40,634 nucleotides of DNA from Caldicoprobacter guelmensis (lineage in GTDB: Bacteria > Bacillota > Clostridia > Caldicoprobacterales > Caldicoprobacteraceae), in contig NZ_JAFBDW010000010.1 in the NCBI RefSeq assembly GCF_016908415.1, positions 1 to 40,634 of the forward strand, given 5' to 3'. Below are positions 34,480 through 40,634 of the stretch, piece by piece. A program made the position numbers and the translations under genes. The stretch's first letter is position 1. Each line of letters opens with the position of its first letter. The notes under the pieces were generated by a model. That model saw only the letters and a program-made list of their open reading frames with translations, searched no databases and had not been told where the DNA came from.

Positions 34480-36204
34480 TTATTTATTCTTGTTCTTAAA
34501 TTTTAAATCATATGCCTCCTGATGTATTTCGATGAATCTTGCTAAATTCATATCATCCAGTGTCTTCAGATAGATTTCCCATTCGGTCTCCAAATCAGCA
34601 TCTCCTGTAATGAACCTGGCAACCATCTGTTTTACATAATCTAGAATGGTTTTTTCCAAATCCGCCAGTTCACTGGCCTGCTCCTCTGTAAATACCAAAG
34701 GAGGCAAAACTTCAGTGTAATCTGGTCTAAACGGTTCATACAGTTGAGTAGCCTCATACAGTATTTTTTCCAAAGGTTGTTCAGGATCATACACTTCACT
34801 TAAACGAAAATGAGAGGTACGGGCTTGGGGACCACTCTGATACCAACAGTTGTTCTGAACGGTTTCAGTCCATGGAACCAAAAGCTTATATAATCCCGGT
34901 CCGCCGTGGAGTCCGATTTCACCTTCTTTTGCCCACCGCCATTCTTTATCCGGCCTACCAAACAAGGACCGTAGCATGGTTTCAAGTTCATACATGCCGT
35001 CAATCCATTTAAATGCAACCTCAGGATACTGACATTTCTTTGTAATCACTGTGTCGAAACCGGTCATGAAAGGGTTATAGTAACAGGTAGGTTTAGTGCC
35101 TTCCGGCCCCTGAAGGGGTGGAACTATTACATACTCCAGCCACCGGCCGCTTTGTCCATAGAACTGTGTGAAAACCCCCATGTGTCCGCCCACGGCAGAG
35201 CCTAAAATGGGTATCTCTGGGTTTTCTCCCATTTGACGAAGTTGATCTCCATCCTGGGTAAAAGACTCGGGACTTATCAATCCTTCATCATACAACTCCT
35301 TTAGATACTTAAGTCCTTGCTTCCACTCGGGTTTATTGAAGCTCACATCTATTTTCCCGTCTTTTATGGTCATGGATTTGTTATTATCACAGTAGATGAA
35401 GGAACACATAAAGAAGCCAGGGAGCTGGGCAAACCATCCTGTAGTAGCAGCGGCAAAAGGAATTTCATCGGCTTTCCCATTGCCGTTGGGATCCTGGGTC
35501 TTAAACGCCCTTAAGATTTCTCTGTATTCCTCCAAAGTCTTGGGAATATCAAATCCCAGTTTATCCAGCCAGGGTTTATAAATCCATAACTTCTGTGCCA
35601 TGGAACAGTGATAGCAGTGGTTGATGTCGGGCATGGCATAGATATTTCCATCGGGAAAAGTAATCACATCCTTAACATATGCCATCTCTTCATCTTCCAA
35701 AACCTTTTTTAATTCAAATCCGTGCTTATCAATCAGATCGTTTAGTGGTATAAAGACACCTTGGGAACCAAAAGACATTATCTGGGACGCCGTTAATCCA
35801 GCACTCATAATAACATCAGGATAATCTCCGCTCGCCAAGATTAAATTAAGCTTTTCTTGACCTCCCTTTACCGGTAAAACATCAAACTGGGCGTGAACAT
35901 TGGTTTTTTCTTCATACCATTTAGTGAATTCATTGCTATTGAAGTCTTCGACAGCAGGATTGCCCCCTATCAATACGGTAAGGGTTACCTTTTTGTCTAC
36001 AATGGGATATTGTCCTGGAGCCGATACCTTTACGCCTACAACAGTATCATCTTGACTTTTACCGGCGTCAGGTTTAGTTGTCCCTTGTTCATTCTCTGAA
36101 GGTTTTTCATCGGTTGAAATTGTATCCTTCTTACCACCACATCCAATAAAAAGCAATGATAAAACAAGACATAAAGAAACGATTAACACCAAGCTTTTTT
36201 TCAT
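34480..36204 (-). CDS. extracellular solute-binding lipoprotein, LplA type
   Basis: Receptor of a complex-carbohydrate ABC importer. The 574-residue product has a lipoprotein signal (KKSLVLIVSLCLVLSLLF, lipobox FIGC) and a polar linker rich in Ser, Glu and Lys. The binding fold starts KVTLTVLIGGNPAVEDF and has FDVLPVKGGQEKLNLILAS, PFMTGFDTVITKKCQYPEVA and many aromatic residues. Length is typical for LplA-like proteins that take up oligosaccharides from plant or bacterial polymers. ATG at 36204 follows AAAGGAGG. It is the last gene after its two permeases; a hairpin at 36239-36287 precedes it. The ATPase is not in the window and is probably a shared MsmX-like protein. Confidence 0.9.
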   Translation of the reverse strand: MKKSLVLIVSLCLVLSLLFIGCGGKKDTISTDEKPSENEQGTTKPDAGKSQDDTVVGVKVSAPGQYPIVDKKVTLTVLIGGNPAVEDFNSNEFTKWYEEKTNVHAQFDVLPVKGGQEKLNLILASGDYPDVIMSAGLTASQIMSFGSQGVFIPLNDLIDKHGFELKKVLEDEEMAYVKDVITFPDGNIYAMPDINHCYHCSMAQKLWIYKPWLDKLGFDIPKTLEEYREILRAFKTQDPNGNGKADEIPFAAATTGWFAQLPGFFMCSFIYCDNNKSMTIKDGKIDVSFNKPEWKQGLKYLKELYDEGLISPESFTQDGDQLRQMGENPEIPILGSAVGGHMGVFTQFYGQSGRWLEYVIVPPLQGPEGTKPTCYYNPFMTGFDTVITKKCQYPEVAFKWIDGMYELETMLRSLFGRPDKEWRWAKEGEIGLHGGPGLYKLLVPWTETVQNNCWYQSGPQARTSHFRLSEVYDPEQPLEKILYEATQLYEPFRPDYTEVLPPLVFTEEQASELADLEKTILDYVKQMVARFITGDADLETEWEIYLKTLDDMNLARFIEIHQEAYDLKFKNKNK

Positions 36205-36238
36205 GTTTATTTTCCTCCTTTACATTAGTTGTATTTTC

Positions 36239-36287
36239 ACTCTCTCATCTTAAAGGCCTTAATCTTTTAAAGCCCAAGATGGAGAGT
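36239..36287 (-). other. intercistronic hairpin before the LplA-like gene
   Basis: ACTCTCTCATCTT (36239-36251) pairs with AAGATGGAGAGT (36276-36287) with one bulged base. No T-run follows, so it is probably a processing or stabilising stem that separates permease from binding-protein message. Confidence 0.45.
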
Positions 36288-36303
36288 AAAATTCATTTAC
36301 AAT

Positions 36304-37212
36304 TTATCCTTTCAAGGAGCCTATCATTACCCCTTTAACAAAGTGTTTCTGGACAAAGGGATAAATAACAAGAACCGGTACACTTGCTACTACAATAAGG
36401 GAATATTTAAGGCGGTACTTTAATGCTTCTCGTGCCATAGCATCCCGTACATCATACATAGACAATTGGGCTGCATCAATCTCATTTTGTATTAAAATGT
36501 CCCGTAAAATGATTTGAAGAGGATAAAGTTTCTGGGATTTTAAAAATATTAACGCATCAAAAAAAGAATTCCAATGGCCTACTGCATAAAAGAGAGCATT
36601 AACCGCTATAATGGAGTAAGACAGTGGAACGACCACACTCCAAACAAAGCGAAAGTCGGAACAGCCATCAAGTTGGGAGGCTTCCAGAAGTTCATCGGGA
36701 ATATTTGTCTGAAAGAAAGTCCTGGTTATTATTACATTCCACACGGACATGGCATTAGGTATTATCATGGCCCAACGGGTATTAAGCATTCCAAGTTCAC
36801 GTACAAGTAAATAATATGGAATAAGTCCTCCACTAAACATCATAGTAAACGCAAATAAAAACATCCAAAATCCTCTAAACAAAAAATCTTTACGGGAAAG
36901 AGGATAAGCAGCCATGATGGTTAGAGTAACATTAATAAGTGTGCCAGTTGTCATATAAAAAAAGGAATTAAGAAACCCCGTTACTAACCTCTTATCGTTA
37001 AATACCGCCTCATAGCCCGCCAAATCCCATCCCACAGGCCACAACCAAACTTCTCCTGAAATCACGGCGTGGGATGTACTTAAAGATGAACTTACTACAT
37101 AAATTAACGGATATAATACTATTAAAAGCGCAAAGAATAAAAGAAGAGTGTTTACCGTGTCAAACACACGATCCGCTATTGTCTCATGCATATTACTTCT
37201 TTTTTTAACCAT
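36304..37212 (-). CDS. carbohydrate ABC transporter permease, LplC type
   Basis: Membrane subunit of 302 residues, about six hydrophobic segments. The N-terminal part has LLLFFALLIVLYPLIYVVSS and GEVWLWPVGWDLAGYEAVF, typical of LplC/YtcP proteins. The ATPase-contact loop is LLEASQLDGCSDFRFVWSVV. The C-terminus ends YPFVQKHFVKGVMIGSLKG, near-invariant in this group. The frame opens earlier, at 37266, inside the previous gene. ATG at 37212 after AGGAAGG gives the usual length. Confidence 0.92.
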   Translation of the reverse strand: MVKKRSNMHETIADRVFDTVNTLLLFFALLIVLYPLIYVVSSSLSTSHAVISGEVWLWPVGWDLAGYEAVFNDKRLVTGFLNSFFYMTTGTLINVTLTIMAAYPLSRKDFLFRGFWMFLFAFTMMFSGGLIPYYLLVRELGMLNTRWAMIIPNAMSVWNVIITRTFFQTNIPDELLEASQLDGCSDFRFVWSVVVPLSYSIIAVNALFYAVGHWNSFFDALIFLKSQKLYPLQIILRDILIQNEIDAAQLSMYDVRDAMAREALKYRLKYSLIVVASVPVLVIYPFVQKHFVKGVMIGSLKG

Positions 37213-37231
37213 AACACTGTTCCCTTCCTTC

Positions 37232-38200
37232 CTACCACAAGCTGGTTTCACCAATTTTTTTCGCAATTCTATTTACAGTTACAATTAAAAACAGGTTTAC
37301 AACCGATTTAAACAATCCCACCGCCGCTGGATAAGAATAATTTATTGTTTGAGAAGCTAGACCCACTTTATATACAAAGGTGTCTATTACTTCCGATGTT
37401 CTCAAATTCAACGGGTTTTGCATAAGCAATATTTTCTCAAACCCGGTATTTAGAATCTGGCCAGTATTAAGTATTAACAATATTACTATCGTTGGTAGAA
37501 TTCCAGGTAAATCTATATACCATACCCTATAAAATTTATTAGCTCCATCTACAATAGCTGCTTCATGTAATGTTGGATCTATTGATGCTAATGCTGCCAA
37601 ATATATAATAGCTCCATAACCAGTATACTGCCATATCCCTGACCATACATATATAGATTTAAAATACTCTGGAACTCCCATATAATTAACCCTTTCCAAT
37701 CCCAAAAGTTCCCTTATTACATTAACAATACCCACCCTAGGAGATAGAAATTGCAGCACCATGCTTACCATTACCACTGTAGAAATGAAATAAGGAGCAT
37801 AGGTAACCATCTGAACAGTCTTTTTAAAACGCTCACTCCTCGCATAGTTTAACATAATAGCCAGTATAATGGGAAACGGAAACCCAGCGGCCAGATTGTA
37901 TAAACTGATTCCTACAGTGTTCTTTATTAACTTCCAAAACTCATGAGACCTAAAAAACCGTTCAAAATGCTTAAATCCTACCCATGGACTATTAACAATT
38001 CCTTCAGTAAACCGGTAATCTCTGAAGGCAATTTGAGCTCCATACATAGGTACATACTTAAATGTGATTATATATATAAGAGGCAGTAAAAAAAGTACAT
38101 ATAGTTGCCAACATTTCGAAAAGCGCATTCCAAGTCGCGAAAGTTCGCTTTCCTTTTTATGTCCATAGAATAAAGTTGACTGAGGCATCTCTTTGGCCAT
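37232..38200 (-). CDS. carbohydrate ABC transporter permease, LplB type
   Basis: First gene of the importer operon, 322 residues with about six membrane segments. Family phrases are FKYVPMYGAQIAFRDYRF, SPWVGFKHFERFF and the EAA loop LHEAAIVDGANKFYRVWYID. The in-frame GTG at 38230 lacks a good ribosome site. ATG at 38200, preceded by AAAGGTG, is chosen. It lies downstream of a strong promoter (38267-38296) and an AraC-type gene. Confidence 0.92.
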   Translation of the reverse strand: MAKEMPQSTLFYGHKKESELSRLGMRFSKCWQLYVLFLLPLIYIITFKYVPMYGAQIAFRDYRFTEGIVNSPWVGFKHFERFFRSHEFWKLIKNTVGISLYNLAAGFPFPIILAIMLNYARSERFKKTVQMVTYAPYFISTVVMVSMVLQFLSPRVGIVNVIRELLGLERVNYMGVPEYFKSIYVWSGIWQYTGYGAIIYLAALASIDPTLHEAAIVDGANKFYRVWYIDLPGILPTIVILLILNTGQILNTGFEKILLMQNPLNLRTSEVIDTFVYKVGLASQTINYSYPAAVGLFKSVVNLFLIVTVNRIAKKIGETSLW

Positions 38201-38266
38201 AGATCCTATCACACCTTTCTTCCATATCACCTATTTTCTATTACCGTATTGATAATGTTTGACTAC

Positions 38267-38296
38267 ATTATATATAATTGATGACTTAAATGTAAA
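38267..38296 (-). promoter_or_regulatory. promoter of the LplBCA-type importer operon
   Basis: A perfect -10 TATAAT (38267-38272) lies 18 bases from -35 TTTACA (38291-38296), about 65 bases before the lplB-like start. It lies between the importer and its probable AraC-type regulator. Confidence 0.6.
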
Positions 38297-38440
38297 TATA
38301 CACAAATTTATCTTTATCCAACTTTTTTAGACTCAAATAAATTGCACAAAATTTTTTATTGCACTTGTTGTTAACGTTTTTTACAGAGATTCATTTCTTT
38401 AATCTATTTTTTTTGCAAATAAAAAAATCAGACAAGAGAA

Positions 38441-39733
38441 CTAAATCCTTGACAGATCTCTATGGATTCTCCGGTATTGACCTGGAGACATACCATATCT
38501 CCTTCTAAACGCCCGACAGAACGAATTGGACGAGTTATACCCCACAGCATCAGCAATTTCAGAAACAGATAGATTAGTATTGACTAAAAGGTTTACAGCA
38601 TGGTTCAACCGTACTTCCTCCAAATAGGATGAAAAGTGATTTCCCATTTGTTCTTTAAAAAAGAGAGATAAATATGCCGGAGAATAATTAAATCTTTTCG
38701 CCACCACTAACAGGGATAAATTCTTATCTGCATAATTCTCCTGAATAAATTGACAGAGTTCTTTCATTAAACGTATGCTCTGAGTCTTTTTTCGTTCGTT
38801 GATCACTCGACATATGTGAATAAAAGAATCAATAATAAAGCTAAAGCTTTCATCATAAAGCCCGTAAAAATCATTCTGATTATTAAGCCTGTCTCCAAAC
38901 CGATAGATTTCCTCACCTTCAATGGAAACCTCCTGCATAATCCTGATCAAAGTCCCATACAATTGATTTAAAAAAACCTTTAACATCCCAGGAGTTAGCT
39001 TCCGCCTAATGAAATTTTCAATTTGAAGATTTTTTAATATTTCTGTAACTTTTTCTTCATTGCCATCCTTTGAAAAGTTCATAAGTCTATATTCCCATTC
39101 TCTGGGATAAAAAACCCCATATTGTTTATCCATGATTTCTGGATTCCAAAGCTCATAAGCATGTTCACCATTAATTTGAGCATAATCTAGTATCTGTAGT
39201 TCCTGCTGAATAGAATAGGTTAAATCTAGGAGTTGTGAACACAGCTCACCACAAGCAAATTGAACCTCTATCCCAAACTGTTGAAGTAATTGTTCCCTCA
39301 CCCTTTGAATGCAGTTGCTCATCTGCTTTCGATAGTAATTGAAATTTTCTTCCTCCATCACAAATATCAATAGTATTCGATGACCAGCAATATCATGGAA
39401 ATAGGTTTTTGTAAAGCTACACTTTAGCAAAACTTCCTTAACCTTCAAGCGCCGGATATCCAATTCTTTCATTATTTCACTATCAGCTTTGGCCTTCTGC
39501 TGTCCGTACCCCAATATCTGGACGATAGAGGCTGCATAATTAGAACCCTCAATGTCAAGTCCAATATAGTTAGCATAGTTCCTTGCCTCTTTCTCTGAAG
39601 AGAAATCCCCGTTGATCAACTGTTGATAAAAAGATGTGCGTAAAAATAATACCTGTTGCTCAATAGTTTGAGTTAACAATTCATTGTTTTTAATAACTCT
39701 TGTTCTGCAAAAAAGGCAGTGGAATTGGTAAAG
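38441..39733 (-). pseudogene. AraC-family regulator, N-terminus lost
   Basis: The C-terminal AraC DNA-binding domain is complete: two helix-turn-helices with NLSLLVVAKRFNYSPAYLSL and NLSVSEIADAVGYNSSNSF, ending GMSPGQYRRIHRDL. The middle region (FLRTSFYQQLINGDFSSEKE onward) matches the cytoplasmic part of YesN/YtcQ-like regulators, which are usually about 700-770 residues with an extracellular sensor between two membrane segments. Here only about 412-430 codons remain. There is no ATG; a TTG at 39679 is possible, and the frame stays open only to a stop at 39734. The missing part ends where the IS701-like element begins. Protein from the TTG start might still bind DNA without sensing. Confidence 0.75.
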
Positions 39734-39753
39734 CTACCAAAAATTAAATATGG

Positions 39754-39818
39754 CATAGTTACTAAAGCTGTGGTAAATTTATTTATCATAAATTCATCAC
39801 AGGGAGGTAGTAACTATG
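39754..39818 (+). promoter_or_regulatory. inverted repeat enclosing the transposase ribosome site and start codon
   Basis: CATAGTTACT (39754-39763) is an exact inverted copy of AGTAACTATG (39809-39818), whose ATG is the start codon. An inner pair CTGTG (39768-39772) with CACAG (39798-39802) extends the fold, leaving GGGAGGT in an internal loop. Such a structure would limit translation on incoming transcripts. Confidence 0.55.
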
Positions 39819-40634
39819 CCAACAACCATTGTAAATCATAATAACGAATTAGTTGCCTTTTTGCAAGATGTAAATTATGGAATGAACAAAGCACAATTTA
39901 ATCATCTGGTTACAATGGTGGAAGGCAGCATCCAGGTTGAAGGCAAACTATCGATATCCAAGATAGCTGAGAATATTGTTATTGCAAAGGATAAGAGCTG
40001 TATTTACAGGTTTTTAAGTAAATCCCCCTGGGATGATAAACAGTTGAACAGAAACCGTATAAACTTTCTTAGCTATCATCTAGAACACAACATAAGACCA
40101 GGTGAGGTTGGTTTTCTGGTTATTGATGATACTACCAACTTGAAAGATATAAGAACTAAACGTATGGAAGGATTAGATTTTCATTACTCCCATACAGAAG
40201 GCAAGATTTGCTGGTCTCATTGTGTAGTGACTTCGAATTTTGTAGCGGGGCCATATGCTATGCCATTTCACTTCAAAGCCTATTACAGGGAGGAGAAGTG
40301 CAAGGAGCTAGGGATTGAATTTGAGAGCAAAGTAGATATTGCCAAAGGATTTATAAGGGAGTTTCATACTCCATCGAATATAAAACAGCTTTATGTTTTA
40401 ACTGACAGCTGGTATACAAGTACTTCATTAATAGAAGAAGCTTTAAGTAAGGGGTATCATGTTATTGGGTGCGTTAAACCTAATAAGACGATATCTCCTT
40501 GTGGTGTGAAGGTTAAGGTTTGTGAGTTTATCAAGTACATTGAGCCGTCCACCCTTGACCTAGTTACCGTTGAGGGTAAGGAGTACAGGGTATATCGATA
40601 TGAAGGGAAGGTTGGTACATTTGATAATGCTGTT
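39816..40634 (+). CDS. IS701-like DDE transposase, incomplete at window end
   Basis: The frame is open from ATG at 39816 to the window edge (273 codons), so the C-terminus is not seen. GGGAGGT precedes the start. The product opens MPTTIVNHNNELVAFLQDV and contains the catalytic aspartates in FLVIDDTTNLKD and YVLTDSWYTSTSLIE, with GYHVIGCVKPNKTI after, as in IS701-like endonuclease transposases. Its insertion probably removed the sensor part of the AraC-type gene to its left. It looks intact as far as visible. Confidence 0.85.
   Translation, partial: MPTTIVNHNNELVAFLQDVNYGMNKAQFNHLVTMVEGSIQVEGKLSISKIAENIVIAKDKSCIYRFLSKSPWDDKQLNRNRINFLSYHLEHNIRPGEVGFLVIDDTTNLKDIRTKRMEGLDFHYSHTEGKICWSHCVVTSNFVAGPYAMPFHFKAYYREEKCKELGIEFESKVDIAKGFIREFHTPSNIKQLYVLTDSWYTSTSLIEEALSKGYHVIGCVKPNKTISPCGVKVKVCEFIKYIEPSTLDLVTVEGKEYRVYRYEGKVGTFDNAV

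Overview
The window looks like a chromosomal segment of a moderately A/T-rich, probably thermophilic, anaerobic clostridium (Firmicutes; Caldicoprobacter- or Mahella-like is a guess). The basis is strong AGGAGG-type ribosome sites, Firmicute housekeeping genes, lipoprotein solute-binding proteins of LplA type and a heavy insertion-sequence load. Every non-transposon gene lies on the minus strand, so the window reads biologically from right to left.

Positions 1-14600 are a stable core. At the far left, tandem promoters and a boxA-like leader point off the window and suggest an rRNA operon just outside. Next come a membrane-anchored binding-protein-like gene, lysS and greA, an unrecognised Rossmann-like protein, dusB, a sugar oxidoreductase cassette (Gfo/Idh, sugar isomerase, Gfo/Idh), a VanW-family gene, and a complete polyamine importer operon (cupin-type XRE regulator, potA, potB, potC, potD). 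The regulator has a near-consensus promoter flanked by palindromes.

Positions 15140-18886 are a wreck of nested mobile elements: the 3' end of a group II intron (maturase tail, domains V and VI), an apparently intact IS256-family element, and an IS66-family element that has lost its end and whose tnpA and tnpC are broken. A 12-base C run sits at the intron/IS256 junction.

Positions 19238-29201 are an A/T-rich, probably transferred, glycoside-use operon: a family 5 solute-binding protein, two Opp/Dpp-type permeases, two ATPases, an extra family 1 lipoprotein binding protein and a GH38 alpha-mannosidase. Two perfect tandem 14-bp palindromic boxes lie upstream of it. Mobile-element remains bound it on both sides, and it resembles mannoside loci of Thermotogales (inference).

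Positions 29847-33230 hold a broken IS1380-like element, a truncated second transposase and a short remnant of a PfkB/1-phosphofructokinase gene. Positions 33303-39735 hold a URO-D-family gene with a compensated double frameshift, an LplA/LplB/LplC-type sugar importer with a good promoter, and an AraC-type regulator that has lost its N-terminal part. The last 0.9 kb is the start of an IS701-like transposase gene that runs off the end. Two unrelated transposase genes (31169 and 39816) have start regions buried in inverted repeats.
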